64,000 nt of DNA from NCBI RefSeq assembly GCF_003944795.1, contig NZ_RWBG01000004.1, forward strand, positions 124,001 through 188,000, given 5' to 3'. How positions within the stretch are numbered: position 1 is the first letter of the stretch; every line of letters starts with the position of its first letter. Both the position numbers and the translations under genes were made by a program. The notes under the pieces are model-generated. The model saw nothing but the letters and a program-made list of their open reading frames with translations, searched no databases and had not been told where the DNA came from. Shown here piece by piece: positions 9,338-18,974 of this stretch. The DNA comes from Mangrovimonas spongiae. GTDB lineage: Bacteria; Bacteroidota; Bacteroidia; Flavobacteriales; Flavobacteriaceae.

Positions 9338-10183
9338 TTGGAAAGTATTTTAAACTATTTCGAAACTATTCCTTCCTTACACCGTAGCATTTTATTGGTT
9401 GGGGGGATTACTTTTTTTTGGGTATTAGAAGGTGCAGTGCCGTTGTTTAAATTCAACTATAAAAAATGGCGTCATGCTATTCCTAACTTCTTTTTTACAC
9501 TTACCACTATCATCATCAACTTTGGATTAGCGTTTATACTACTTAAAACAGCCGATTGGGTAAAAACAACTAACTTTGGAATTATAAACTGGCTGCCCGA
9601 AATGCCACTCTGGTTATACGCTATTTTGGGCGTGATGTTGTTAGATTTTTTTGGCGCGTATTTAGCACATTATGTCGAGCATAAAGTAAAACCATTATGG
9701 ATGGTGCATTTAGTACATCATACCGATCATAAAGTCGATACAACAACAGGAAACAGGCATCATCCCATAGAAAGTGTCATACGATTTGCTTTTACTTTAC
9801 TAGGGGTGTTTATTATTGGTACACCAATAGCTTTGGTGTTCTTATACCAATCACTTTCTGTTATTTTCACACAATTAACACATGCCAATATTAAACTGCC
9901 CAAAAAAGTTGATAAAATATTAAGCTATTTTTTTGTGTCACCAGACATGCATAAGGTTCACCACCATTATGTATTACCATATACCGATTCTAATTATGGT
10001 AATATTTTCTCTGTTTGGGATAGATTATTTGGAACATATGTGGAATTAGATAGAGAAAAGCTAGTGTACGGCGTAGATGTATTTCCTTATGAAGATGAAA
10101 ATAGCCGTATAAAAAACTTATTAACCCAACCCTTTCAAAAATATAAAAAGCCCACAACTCTACCTACAAATGAAATCTCTTAA
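9338..10183 (+). CDS. Fatty acid hydroxylase / sterol desaturase family membrane enzyme
   Basis: A 281-residue integral membrane di-iron enzyme beginning at TTG 9338; no in-frame ATG fits the family start better. The histidine clusters are H111-x3-H115 (HYVEH), H124-x2-HH (HLVHH), an HH at 141-142 and HKVHHHY near residue 210, the set expected for the sterol desaturase/fatty acid hydroxylase superfamily. Several hydrophobic helices lie between them. It probably hydroxylates or desaturates a lipid chain in the cytoplasmic membrane; the lipid is unknown. It overlaps the next gene by 14 bases. Confidence 0.85.
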   Translation: MESILNYFETIPSLHRSILLVGGITFFWVLEGAVPLFKFNYKKWRHAIPNFFFTLTTIIINFGLAFILLKTADWVKTTNFGIINWLPEMPLWLYAILGVMLLDFFGAYLAHYVEHKVKPLWMVHLVHHTDHKVDTTTGNRHHPIESVIRFAFTLLGVFIIGTPIALVFLYQSLSVIFTQLTHANIKLPKKVDKILSYFFVSPDMHKVHHHYVLPYTDSNYGNIFSVWDRLFGTYVELDREKLVYGVDVFPYEDENSRIKNLLTQPFQKYKKPTTLPTNEIS

Positions 10184-11045
10184 AACAGTATTTGCTATTA
10201 CATTGTCAACAATTATTATGAGTTGTGAACATAAGAATACCATTGGTGTTCAAGGTCACAGAGGTTGCAGAGGGATTTTACCAGAAAATTCGCTGCCAGC
10301 ATTTAAAAAAGCTATCGAGATAGGAGTAAACACGCTTGAACTAGATTTAGCGATTTCAAAAGATAAAAAAGTGGTTGTTTCTCATGAACCTTTTATTAGT
10401 CGGTTTTATTGTTTAGATCCAAGCGGCGCAGAAATTCCTAAAGAAGTAGATAAACTGTTAAACCTTTATACTATGAATTACGAGGTGATTAAACAGTTTG
10501 ATTGTGGTAGTAAAAAACACGAACGCTACCCAGAGCAGGAAAAGATGAAAACCTACAAACCTTTATTAAATGAGGTTTTTGTTATGGCAGATTCTTTAAA
10601 CGAGCACATTAAATATAATATTGAGTTAAAAGCGAGACCAGAATACGATAATGTGTATACACCAGAGCCAAAAGAGTTTGTAGAACTTGTTTTAAAAGAA
10701 ATAAATAACCAACAAGTTTTTAATAGATGTAATTTGCAATCGTTTGATGTGCGTATTTTAGAAGAAATAAAACAACAAGCACCTAAAATGGATGTCGCGT
10801 TGTTAATTGATGATAACGAAGAAATCGATGACAAATTAGCTAAACTATCTTTTAAACCAGAGATTATTAGTCCTTATTATGAGCTTCTTATAAAAAGCGA
10901 GGTGAAAGATTACCAAAAGCAAGGGTTTAAAATTATTCCATGGACGGTAAACGAAGTCGACGATATGAAAGTTATGATAGATTTTGGTGTAAACGCTATA
11001 ATTACCGATTACCCCAATAAGTTAATCCCATTGTTGAAAGACTAA
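10170..11045 (+). CDS. Glycerophosphodiester phosphodiesterase lipoprotein
   Basis: A 291-residue GDPD-family protein. The signal sequence ends in the lipobox IIMSC (Cys19). Catalytic motifs are GHRG (29-32, with His30 and Arg31), LELDLAISKD (Glu57, Asp59) and VSHEP (His72), and the family end INAIITDYPNKL is present in the form NAIITDYPNK. It would hydrolyse glycerophosphodiesters such as glycerophosphoethanolamine to glycerol 3-phosphate and an alcohol, in the periplasm. The 14-base overlap with the fatty acid hydroxylase gene suggests an operon of lipid metabolism genes. Confidence 0.9.
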   Translation: MKSLKTVFAITLSTIIMSCEHKNTIGVQGHRGCRGILPENSLPAFKKAIEIGVNTLELDLAISKDKKVVVSHEPFISRFYCLDPSGAEIPKEVDKLLNLYTMNYEVIKQFDCGSKKHERYPEQEKMKTYKPLLNEVFVMADSLNEHIKYNIELKARPEYDNVYTPEPKEFVELVLKEINNQQVFNRCNLQSFDVRILEEIKQQAPKMDVALLIDDNEEIDDKLAKLSFKPEIISPYYELLIKSEVKDYQKQGFKIIPWTVNEVDDMKVMIDFGVNAIITDYPNKLIPLLKD

Positions 11046-11047
11046 CT

Positions 11048-12301
11048 TTAATTATACAACAAATACGGTTTGCGCATCTTCTCGTAAGCATTTAAGTCTA
11101 AAGCCCAAGTTTTTTTAATTTCGGAAACTGTTAGCCCATCTTCAATTTGTTTTTGAAGTGTTTTGGTTCCTGCTAACTTGGTGAAAAAGCTATTAAAAAA
11201 CGTTGTTTGGTCACTCGTATTGTTATAAGCTTCAATTAGATAATTTAAATCTAAATGATTTAGTTGTTTAATGTGGCTTAAGTTTTTTCCGTAGCACAAT
11301 ACATCTTTGTGTTTAGGGTATTTTGCGCCATCGTTAGATTGTGGTGTGTATGTGTAAGTGTATGTATTTTGACTTAAAAACGGACTGCCAAAAACTTCAA
11401 AAGGTGTTTTTGTGCCGCGACCAGCATTAACATTAGTGCCTTCAAAAAAACATAAACTAGGATATAAGTTTATCGCTTGATCTGTTGGCAAATTAGGAGA
11501 TGGTTTTATAGGTAAGCTATATGGCGTTTTATGCGAATAGTTAATCATTTTAATAACAGATAAACCGCAAGACACACCATTTTTCAACCAACCTTCACCA
11601 TTAATCATTTGGGCATATTCACCTATGGTCATACCATGAACAATAGGAACAGGATGCATACCAACAAAGCTTTTGTATTCTGGTTCTAAAATAGGGCCAT
11701 CAATGTAATGTCCGTTGGGGTTTGGCCTGTCCAATACTAAAACCGAAATGTTATTTTCGGCACAAGCTTCCATAACATAATGTAATGTAGAAATGTAAGT
11801 GTAAAATCTAGCCCCCACATCTTGAATATCAAAAACAATAAGGTCTATATCCTGTAATTGTTCTGGGGTTGGTTTTTTATTGTTTCCGTATAACGATACA
11901 ATTGGCAAACCTGTTTTTGTGTCTATACCATCTTTTACAATTTCACCGGCATCTGCTTTACCCCTAAAACCATGTTCTGGGGCAAAAACGGCTTTAATAT
12001 TTATGTTAGAATTATAAAGTGAATCTACAATATGCGTATAGTCATTCTCGTTAAAAATAACCGATGTTTGGTTTGCTACAATACCAATAGTTTTACCTGT
12101 TAGTTTAGGAAAGTAATCTTGTGTTTTATTGGCACCAACAACAATAGGTTTTTTTATTACAGAATCACGACTTGTTTCTAAGACTTGATTTTTTATAGGT
12201 GTGTTGAGTAACGATTTTTCTTTTGGAGAGTTTCCGCAAGAAATCAATACTAAAACAAATAATAAAACTGTATTTTTGAACATCTTTAAAAGTAAGCGCA
12301 T
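11048..12301 (-). CDS. namZ: DUF1343 / NamZ-type exo-beta-N-acetylmuramidase lipoprotein
   Basis: A 417-residue protein of the DUF1343 family, now known as GH171 exo-N-acetylmuramidase NamZ, which removes terminal MurNAc from peptidoglycan fragments. Family-typical segments are FAPEHGFRGKADAG, VFDIQDVGARFYTYISTL and LVLDRPNPNG. It has a lipoprotein signal with lipobox LISC (Cys22). The ATG at 12301 gives a six-residue prefix; the internal Met7 (12283) gives a more usual signal peptide and may be the true start. With 12301 only 3 bases separate this gene from the divergent permease. It is convergent with the GDPD gene. Confidence 0.85.
   Translation of the reverse strand: MRLLLKMFKNTVLLFVLVLISCGNSPKEKSLLNTPIKNQVLETSRDSVIKKPIVVGANKTQDYFPKLTGKTIGIVANQTSVIFNENDYTHIVDSLYNSNINIKAVFAPEHGFRGKADAGEIVKDGIDTKTGLPIVSLYGNNKKPTPEQLQDIDLIVFDIQDVGARFYTYISTLHYVMEACAENNISVLVLDRPNPNGHYIDGPILEPEYKSFVGMHPVPIVHGMTIGEYAQMINGEGWLKNGVSCGLSVIKMINYSHKTPYSLPIKPSPNLPTDQAINLYPSLCFFEGTNVNAGRGTKTPFEVFGSPFLSQNTYTYTYTPQSNDGAKYPKHKDVLCYGKNLSHIKQLNHLDLNYLIEAYNNTSDQTTFFNSFFTKLAGTKTLQKQIEDGLTVSEIKKTWALDLNAYEKMRKPYLLYN
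12271..12278 (+). promoter_or_regulatory. Candidate -7 box for the FtsX/LolE-type permease gene
   Basis: TATTTTTG fits the Bacteroidota -7 consensus TAnnTTTG and ends 26 bases before the TTG start at 12305. It lies inside the first codons of the divergent NamZ gene. No good TTG element is seen 18-19 bases upstream, so this is a weak call. Confidence 0.3.
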
Positions 12302-12304
12302 AGT

Positions 12305-13543
12305 TTGAATTTCGAATATTTTACAGCAAAACGCATAATTGATAATAAAACGTATAAAAGTAGCGTTTCGGCACCAATTATAAAAATTGGAATTACTGCT
12401 ATTGCTATTGGTGTGGTGGTGATGCTTATTTCTATTGCCACAGGGATTGGGCTACAACATAAAATCCGTGATAAAGTATCGGCCTTTAACGGACATTTAA
12501 TTATTTCAAACTTCGACAGTAACAATTCACAAGAAAGCGGCGCACCAGTTTCTATGGAGCAAGATTTTTACCCAGAATTTTCATCGGTTAGTGGTATAAA
12601 GCACATTCAAGCTGTGGCAACAAAACTTGGTGTTATTAGAACCGAAACCGATTTTGAAGCTGTTATAGTTAAAGGTGTTGGTGGCGATTATGATTGGAGC
12701 TATTTTAAAGAGTTTTTAGTCGATGGTGATTTACCAGATTATTCAGGTAAAATGAATGAAGATGTCTTAATATCGGAATATTTAGCGAATAGAATGCATT
12801 TTAAAGTGGGCGATAAGTTTATAACCATGTTTAGGCGAGAAGACGATCCTAACAAACCGCCACGAATGATATCGTATAACATAGTAGGTATATATAATTC
12901 TGGTTTTAGCGATTTTGATAAAACCTATATAATTGGCGATTTAAAGCATTTGCAACGCATTAATAAATGGGGTGAAAATCAAGCTGGGAATTTTGAGATT
13001 TTTTTAGATGATTATAGCCAGATAAACGACAAACTCATCGAAGTTTACCAAAATACGCCATCACAACTTAATAGTTATTCGGTTGAAGAAAAATACGCCT
13101 CTATTTTCGAATGGATAAAAATTTTCGAAAATAACATTTACGGTATTATAGGTGTTATGATACTAGTTGCGGGAATTAACATGATTACAGCGTTGTTGGT
13201 TCTTATATTAGAACGTACACAAATGATTGGCGTTTTTAAAGCTTTAGGAAGTAATAATTGGAGCATAAGAAAGATATTTTTATACAATGCATCTTACCTT
13301 ATTTTACTAGGTCTGTTTTGGGGAAATGTAATAGGACTTGGTTTATTATTTGCACAGAAATACTTTAAGTTTATACCATTAAACCCCGAAGTGTATTATG
13401 TTACCGAAGTCCCTATATACTTAAACCTAAGTTATATCTTACTATTAAATTTAGGGACATTTTTAATGTGTTTAATCATGCTTTTAGTGCCATCGTATTT
13501 AATTTCTAAAATATCTCCAGTAAAAGCCATGAGGTTTGAATAG
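12305..13543 (+). CDS. FtsX-like / LolE-type ABC transporter permease
   Basis: A 412-residue permease starting at TTG 12305. It has the MacB/LolCE architecture: one N-terminal membrane helix (about 25-48), a large periplasmic domain, then three C-terminal helices containing GIIGVMILVAGINMITALLVLILER and the cytoplasmic coupling segment MIGVFKALGSNNWSIRKIF. Such permeases, with a separate ATPase, extract lipoproteins or other substrates from the inner membrane without transporting across it. No ATPase gene is adjacent, so the partner is encoded elsewhere. Lipoprotein release is the likely role by homology. Confidence 0.82.
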   Translation: MNFEYFTAKRIIDNKTYKSSVSAPIIKIGITAIAIGVVVMLISIATGIGLQHKIRDKVSAFNGHLIISNFDSNNSQESGAPVSMEQDFYPEFSSVSGIKHIQAVATKLGVIRTETDFEAVIVKGVGGDYDWSYFKEFLVDGDLPDYSGKMNEDVLISEYLANRMHFKVGDKFITMFRREDDPNKPPRMISYNIVGIYNSGFSDFDKTYIIGDLKHLQRINKWGENQAGNFEIFLDDYSQINDKLIEVYQNTPSQLNSYSVEEKYASIFEWIKIFENNIYGIIGVMILVAGINMITALLVLILERTQMIGVFKALGSNNWSIRKIFLYNASYLILLGLFWGNVIGLGLLFAQKYFKFIPLNPEVYYVTEVPIYLNLSYILLLNLGTFLMCLIMLLVPSYLISKISPVKAMRFE

Positions 13544-13615
13544 GATGGAAATAAGAATTGATTAACTTTTATTTTCAAACAATACACGTAACTTTGCCGC
13601 ACAAAAAATTATAGA

Positions 13616-14596
13616 GTGGAATACGCAAAAAATATTTTAGAAACCATAGGTAATACACCACTGGTTAAAATAAATAAACTTACCAAAGATTTACCTTGTT
13701 TAGTATTAGCCAAATATGAAACCTTTAATCCAGGAAACTCGGTTAAGGACAGAATGGCCTTAAAAATGATTGAAGATGCCGAAGCCGATGGGAGACTAAA
13801 ACCAGGCGGAACAATTATTGAAGGAACTTCAGGGAATACAGGAATGGGATTGGCATTAGCTGCCATTGTAAAAGGGTATAAGTGTATATTTGTTATAGCC
13901 GATAAACAGTCAAAAGAAAAAATTGATGTGCTTCGTGCCGTTGGTGCCGAAGTGGTTGTATGCCCAACAAATGTTGCTCCAGAAGATCCACGAAGTTATT
14001 ATTCGGTATCTAAAAGAATGGCAGAAGAAACACCTAATGCTTGGTATGTTAACCAATACGATAACCCAAGCAATACAAAAGCACACTACGAAAGTACTGG
14101 GCCAGAAATTTGGAAACAAACCGATGGTAAAGTCACGCATTTTGTTGTTGGTGTAGGAACAGGAGGAACCATTTCTGGCGTAGGAAAATATTTAAAAGAA
14201 CAAAACCCCAATGTGAAAGTTTGGGGCGTAGATACTTATGGGAGTGTTTTTAAAAAGTACCATGAAACTGGGGTTTTCGATGAAAATGAAATCTACTCTT
14301 ATGTAACCGAGGGTATTGGTGAAGATATTCTACCTAAAAATGTAAATTTTGATATTATAGATGGCTTTACCAAAGTAACCGATAAAGACGCAGCAGTTTA
14401 CACACAAAGATTAGCGAAAGAAGAAGGTATGTTTTTAGGGAATTCTGCTGGAGCAGCCATAAAAGGTGTGTTGCAATTAAAAGAACATTTTAAAGAAGAC
14501 GATGTAGTAATTGTGCTCTTTCACGATCATGGTAGCCGCTATGTTGGAAAAATGTTTAATAACGATTGGATGAAAGAACAAGGGTTTTTAGAGTAA
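13616..14596 (+). CDS. PLP-dependent cysteine synthase / cystathionine beta-synthase family
   Basis: A 326-residue fold-type II PLP enzyme starting at GTG 13616, close after a promoter-like TAACTTTG box (13589-13596). It has NTPLVK (13-18), the PLP lysine in NPGNSVKDR (Lys44), the phosphate-binding loop GTSGNTG (70-76) and the glycine-rich VGVGTGGTISGVG. It lacks a C-terminal CBS-pair domain, so it is the short form. The expected reaction is beta-replacement on O-acetylserine (cysteine synthesis) or serine/homocysteine condensation; sequence alone does not decide. A terminator follows. Confidence 0.87.
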   Translation: MEYAKNILETIGNTPLVKINKLTKDLPCLVLAKYETFNPGNSVKDRMALKMIEDAEADGRLKPGGTIIEGTSGNTGMGLALAAIVKGYKCIFVIADKQSKEKIDVLRAVGAEVVVCPTNVAPEDPRSYYSVSKRMAEETPNAWYVNQYDNPSNTKAHYESTGPEIWKQTDGKVTHFVVGVGTGGTISGVGKYLKEQNPNVKVWGVDTYGSVFKKYHETGVFDENEIYSYVTEGIGEDILPKNVNFDIIDGFTKVTDKDAAVYTQRLAKEEGMFLGNSAGAAIKGVLQLKEHFKEDDVVIVLFHDHGSRYVGKMFNNDWMKEQGFLE

Positions 14597-14628
14597 AAAA
14601 CCAACGTTTCAAATAACAAATAAAGAAG

Positions 14629-14656
14629 AAGCCCAAATGATGTTTTGGGCTTTTTT
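14629..14656 (+). terminator. Intrinsic terminator after the cysteine synthase gene
   Basis: AAGCCCAAA (14629-14637) pairs with TTTGGGCTT (14644-14652), with a 6-base loop followed by TTTTTT. It ends the transcript of the PLP enzyme. Confidence 0.8.
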
Positions 14657-14692
14657 ATTGCTATATAGTCTAAACTACACTATATTAGTTAC

Positions 14693-15964
14693 ATGCAAGA
14701 AGCGTTTCTACATTATATTTGGAAACATAAAAAGTTTGATGTGTTGCACGCCCAAACAACACAATACGAAAGTTTAACTATAACTTCAGTTGGGCAACAT
14801 AATCACAATTCTGGGCCAGATTTTTTTAATGCTCAAATACGAATAGGTGAACAGCTTTGGGCGGGAAATGTAGAAATACATATAAACTCTAGCGATTGGT
14901 TTGCACATCATCACGAACAGGATAAAGCTTATGATAATGTGATTCTGCATGTGGTTTATAACCACGATACCGATATTTTTAGGCAAGACAATTCGGTATT
15001 ACCAACTTTAGAACTAAAGAATTACATCTCCAAAGACATATTATCTAATTATAATAGCTTACTTGCCAAATCGGAAAAGTGGCTTAACTGTGAAAATCAA
15101 ATTAATTTAGTAGAAGATTTTATTATTGATAATTGGCTTGAACGTTTATACTTTGAAAGGCTAGAAGATAAAACCAACGTTATACAACAACTTTTAAAAA
15201 CATCTAACAACGATTGGGAAGCCGTGTTGTTTAAGCTGTTAGCTAAAAATTTTGGATTGAAAGTTAATGGCGAGGCATTTTTTAGCATGTCGAAATCATT
15301 CGATTTTTCTGTAGTTAGAAAATTATCATCAAAACCAGACGAATTGGAAGCTTTGTTTTTTGGACAATCTGGATTATTTAATGAGGTTTCAGAAGTTCCG
15401 TACTTTCTTGAGCTATCTTCAAAATACAATTTTATAAAACAAAAATTTAGGTTATCTAATGAGTCGGTTTTACCATTAAAGTTCTTTAGGTTGCGCCCTA
15501 AAAACTTTCCAACCATAAGGTTGTCTCAATTGGCTATGCTTTACAGTACACATCAAGGGCTGTTTTTTAAAGTAATAAATGTAAAGAACAAAAAAGATAT
15601 TTACGAGATGTTTAAAACAGGAACATCAACATTCTGGGAAACACATTATACGTTTCAAAAAGAATCAAAAGCCACTCAAAAAAACTTATCAAAATCTTTT
15701 ATAGATCTCTTAATTATTAACACCATTATTCCTTTAAAATTCGCTTATAATCAATCTATTGGAAAACGTAATAACGAAGCCATACTAAAACTAGTAAGTC
15801 AAATAAAACCAGAAAAAAACCAAGTGATTACTGCATTTAACAAGTTGCGTCCTATGGCAAATTCGGCATTACAAACACAAGCGTTACTGCAACTTAAAAA
15901 TAAGTACTGTAATTATAATAAGTGTTTGCAATGTGCTATTGGCAATACGTTAATTGCAAAATAA
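14693..15964 (+). CDS. DUF2851 family protein
   Basis: A 423-residue cytoplasmic protein of the Bacteroidota-typical DUF2851 family. Recognisable features are the start MQEAFLHYIWKHKKFD, the segment HNHNSGPDFFNAQI and GNVEIHINSSDWFAHHH. The C-terminus contains clustered cysteines, YCNYNKCLQCAIG. The N-terminal His/Asp/Glu pattern (GPDFFNA, VEIH) is reminiscent of a metal-dependent nuclease core, but this is my inference and no activity is established. It is followed directly by a PspC gene. Confidence 0.85.
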   Translation: MQEAFLHYIWKHKKFDVLHAQTTQYESLTITSVGQHNHNSGPDFFNAQIRIGEQLWAGNVEIHINSSDWFAHHHEQDKAYDNVILHVVYNHDTDIFRQDNSVLPTLELKNYISKDILSNYNSLLAKSEKWLNCENQINLVEDFIIDNWLERLYFERLEDKTNVIQQLLKTSNNDWEAVLFKLLAKNFGLKVNGEAFFSMSKSFDFSVVRKLSSKPDELEALFFGQSGLFNEVSEVPYFLELSSKYNFIKQKFRLSNESVLPLKFFRLRPKNFPTIRLSQLAMLYSTHQGLFFKVINVKNKKDIYEMFKTGTSTFWETHYTFQKESKATQKNLSKSFIDLLIINTIIPLKFAYNQSIGKRNNEAILKLVSQIKPEKNQVITAFNKLRPMANSALQTQALLQLKNKYCNYNKCLQCAIGNTLIAK

Positions 15965-15980
15965 ACCGTTACTTTGTAGT

Positions 15981-16208
15981 ATGAATATTTTTTATAAAGC
16001 ATTACTATACTTTCAAAAAAGAGGCTATTATGTTTGTCAGCGTATTGCCGACCGTTTGGGTATTCGTGCAAAAGTTGTAAGAACATCTTTCTTATATTTA
16101 ACTTTTGTAACCTTAGGTTTTGGATTTGCCCTGTATTTGTTTATTGCTTTTTGGATGCGAATAAAAGACTTAATCTATACAAAGCGTACCTCGGTTTTTG
16201 ATTTATAA
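15981..16208 (+). CDS. Small PspC-domain membrane protein
   Basis: A 75-residue protein with a PspC-like fold: N-terminal helix, then VCQRIADRLGIRAKVVRTSFLYLTFVTLGFGFALYLFIAFWM with one or two membrane segments. The start was chosen at ATG 15981 because it begins the conserved part. An in-frame ATG at 15954 would overlap the DUF2851 gene and add nine unconserved-looking residues. PspC domains are linked with membrane-stress responses; the role here is unknown. A K+ channel gene follows 5 bases later, so the two are probably cotranscribed. Confidence 0.8.
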   Translation: MNIFYKALLYFQKRGYYVCQRIADRLGIRAKVVRTSFLYLTFVTLGFGFALYLFIAFWMRIKDLIYTKRTSVFDL

Positions 16209-16213
16209 CATTT

Positions 16214-17236
16214 ATGAATAATACTTTCTTAAAACTTTTTAAGTCTCGAATTTACACGGCTATACTGTTATTGGGTTGTGTGCTTGTAATAGGTGTTTTT
16301 GGCTATCGGTTTATGTCTGGATATTCCTGGGTAGATTCGCTTTACATGACGGTTATTACCATTACCACAGTTGGTTTTGGAGAAGTGCAACCACTTGACG
16401 AATACTCTAAAGTTTTTACCGTATTTTTAATCTTAGCCAGTGTCGTTATTGTAGGTTTTGCCATTAGCGTGATTACCGAATACATTTTAAGCAAGAATAA
16501 TTTAGAAGAATTAAAGCAAAAAAAAATGCAAAAGAAAATAGACCAATTAAACAATCACATTATAATTTGTGGTTATGGCCGTAACGGAACGCAAGCAGCA
16601 AGAAAGCTATTGGCTTATAACAAAGCTTTTGTGGTTATAGAAAAAGATAAGGAACTAATTGATAGGTTTACCGATGATGACATGCATTTTATTCATGGTA
16701 ATGCAAATGAAGATGAAACTTTAATACAAGCAGGCGTTAATAGAGCAAGTACTTTAATTTGTGCTTTACCCAACGATGCCGATAATCTTTTTGTTGTGCT
16801 TTCGGCAAGGCAACTAAACAAAAACCTGTGTATTATTAGTCGAGCATCGCAAGAGACCTCGTATAAAAAATTAAAATTAGCCGGGGCAGATAATGTTATT
16901 TTACCAGATAAAATAGGAGGCGACCACATGGCATCGTTAGTTGTTGTGCCTGATTTAATAGAGTTTATTGATAATTTATCTATTGTTGGTAAATCAAATA
17001 TTAATATAGAAGAAATAGAAGTCGAGAAACTCTATAATGTATCAACAGTAAAAACAATTAAAGATTTAGATTTAAGACAAAAAACAGGCTGTAACGTGAT
17101 AGGCTTTAAAGATGGCGAAGGCGATTACGTAGTAAACCCAGAAGCCGAAACACGATTAGTGCCTAATTCTAAGATTATTGTACTAGGTCGCCCAGAGCAA
17201 ATTCAAAAGCTAAATACAGTGTATAACATTGATTAG
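16214..17236 (+). CDS. Potassium channel with RCK/TrkA-N domain
   Basis: A 340-residue protein with two membrane helices (about 12-32 and 66-88) flanking a pore loop with the selectivity filter TTVGFGE (51-57). A cytoplasmic RCK module follows: HIIICGYGRNGTQAA gives the GxGxxG nucleotide-binding loop, and a TrkA-C-like end occupies the last 80 residues. This is the architecture of MthK/Kch-type ligand-gated K+ channels. It probably adjusts K+ conductance in response to a nucleotide or ion. The neighbouring PspC gene suggests membrane physiology. Confidence 0.88.
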   Translation: MNNTFLKLFKSRIYTAILLLGCVLVIGVFGYRFMSGYSWVDSLYMTVITITTVGFGEVQPLDEYSKVFTVFLILASVVIVGFAISVITEYILSKNNLEELKQKKMQKKIDQLNNHIIICGYGRNGTQAARKLLAYNKAFVVIEKDKELIDRFTDDDMHFIHGNANEDETLIQAGVNRASTLICALPNDADNLFVVLSARQLNKNLCIISRASQETSYKKLKLAGADNVILPDKIGGDHMASLVVVPDLIEFIDNLSIVGKSNINIEEIEVEKLYNVSTVKTIKDLDLRQKTGCNVIGFKDGEGDYVVNPEAETRLVPNSKIIVLGRPEQIQKLNTVYNID

Positions 17237-17342
17237 TAACTTCCCATTTTAACGCGAGATGTTTTAATAACTCATTTTTTTTTAGCATCTTGTCGGCTTT
17301 AACAATTTATTTTCTAAAAACTAACTAAAAAATAACACAACA

Positions 17343-18965
17343 ATGAAGAGATATCTTCTTACTTTTTTTACTGCAATTTTACCTTTTTTAACGTTTGCTC
17401 AAGAATCAACTTCCGAGAAGTTTGACAGACTTTTTAAAGACTATACAGGTTGGTTTGTAGATGCTATTTTTTATGAAATACCTTTTTCCGATACATTTCA
17501 AATTCCATGGGTGCTCATCGTTTTAGTAGGTGGCGCACTATTTTTCACCTTTTACTTTAAACTTATAAATATTACAGGGTTTGGAACTGCTGTAAGAGTG
17601 GTACAAGGTAAGTATGAAGACATTGAAAAACATGGAGCCGATACACTTTATGGAGATCCAACACCCAATGAAGATCACAACATCATAGAAACCCTAAGAG
17701 ATGATAGTGCACATGGCGAAGTGTCGCACTTCCAGGCTTTAACCGCAGCATTATCGGCAACTGTAGGATTAGGAAATATAGCCGGAGTAGCCGTGGCCTT
17801 ATCTATAGGTGGACCAGGAGCAACCTTTTGGATGATTATTGCTGGTTTATTAGGAATGGCTTCTAAATTTGCCGAGTGTACTTTAGGGGTAAAGTATAGA
17901 GATGTAGGCGAAGATGGTACCGTATATGGTGGCCCAATGTATTATTTGTCAAAAGGATTAAAAGAAAAAGGAGCTGGTGGATTAGGTAAAATTTTAGCTG
18001 CCATATTTGCTGTTTTTGTTATTGGAGGTTCTTTTGGTGGTGGAAATATGTTCCAAGCTAATCAAGCTGCAGCTCAGTTTACTAAGCTTTTTAATTTTGA
18101 AAGCGATAATGCAGGAATGTATTTTGGTTTTGTAATGGCAGGTCTTGTAGCAATTGTTATTATTGGAGGAATTAAACGTATTGCCTCTGTAACAGAAAAA
18201 ATAGTACCGTTTATGGCGGGTATTTATGTATTAGCCGCATTAATCATTTTAGGCGCTAATTTTACTTTAATCGACGATGCTTTTGGTTTAATTTATGACG
18301 GTGCATTTACAGGTCTAGGAATTGCCGGAGGTCTTGTTGGTGTAATGATTCAAGGAATTAGAAGAGGAGCCTTTTCAAACGAAGCCGGGGTTGGTTCTGC
18401 AGCAATTGCACACTCCGCTGTACGTACAAAATATCCAGCTTCTGAAGGTATTGTAGCATTATTAGAGCCTTTTGTCGATACTGTTGTAATCTGTACAATG
18501 ACGGCATTAGTTATTGTAATTACAAATTTTGATGGTGGATTTATGCAATATGGTGTAGAAATTAAGGAAGGGGTAGAAATAACAGCAAGTGCCTTCGATA
18601 CCGTTATTCCTCATTTCTCAGTGATACTTACAGTAGCTGTTATATTATTTGCCTTTTCAACTATGATTTCATGGTCTTATTATGGGATGCAAGGATGGGC
18701 TTATTTATTTGGAAAAGGAAAAATAACCGATTTAATTTATAAATTTCTTTTCTTAATTTTTGTAATTGTTGGAGCATCTATTAGTTTAGGAGCAGTAATA
18801 GACTTCTCTGATGCTATGATTTTTGCTATGGTTGTACCTAATATAATAGGTGTCATTATGCTATCTCCAGTAATTAGAAAAGAATTAAAAAAATACATGA
18901 ATGCTATTAATAAGAAAGAAGATGCTCTAGAAGATGGAGCCGAAGACTTGACCAAGCATATGTAA
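17343..18965 (+). CDS. Alanine/glycine:cation symporter (AGCS family)
   Basis: A 540-residue transporter of the AGCS family, which imports alanine or glycine with Na+. It has an N-terminal hydrophobic stretch resembling a signal peptide (1-19, ending in FAQ), as often found in Bacteroidota members, then about eleven membrane helices. Signature segments are TATVGLGNIAGVAVALSIGG, GGPMYYLSKGL, FSNEAGVGSAAIAH and the late FAFSTMISWSYYG. The terminator for this gene appears to be folded into the first codons of the next gene (18986-19033). Confidence 0.9.
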   Translation: MKRYLLTFFTAILPFLTFAQESTSEKFDRLFKDYTGWFVDAIFYEIPFSDTFQIPWVLIVLVGGALFFTFYFKLINITGFGTAVRVVQGKYEDIEKHGADTLYGDPTPNEDHNIIETLRDDSAHGEVSHFQALTAALSATVGLGNIAGVAVALSIGGPGATFWMIIAGLLGMASKFAECTLGVKYRDVGEDGTVYGGPMYYLSKGLKEKGAGGLGKILAAIFAVFVIGGSFGGGNMFQANQAAAQFTKLFNFESDNAGMYFGFVMAGLVAIVIIGGIKRIASVTEKIVPFMAGIYVLAALIILGANFTLIDDAFGLIYDGAFTGLGIAGGLVGVMIQGIRRGAFSNEAGVGSAAIAHSAVRTKYPASEGIVALLEPFVDTVVICTMTALVIVITNFDGGFMQYGVEIKEGVEITASAFDTVIPHFSVILTVAVILFAFSTMISWSYYGMQGWAYLFGKGKITDLIYKFLFLIFVIVGASISLGAVIDFSDAMIFAMVVPNIIGVIMLSPVIRKELKKYMNAINKKEDALEDGAEDLTKHM

Positions 18966-18974
18966 TAAAGTTTT

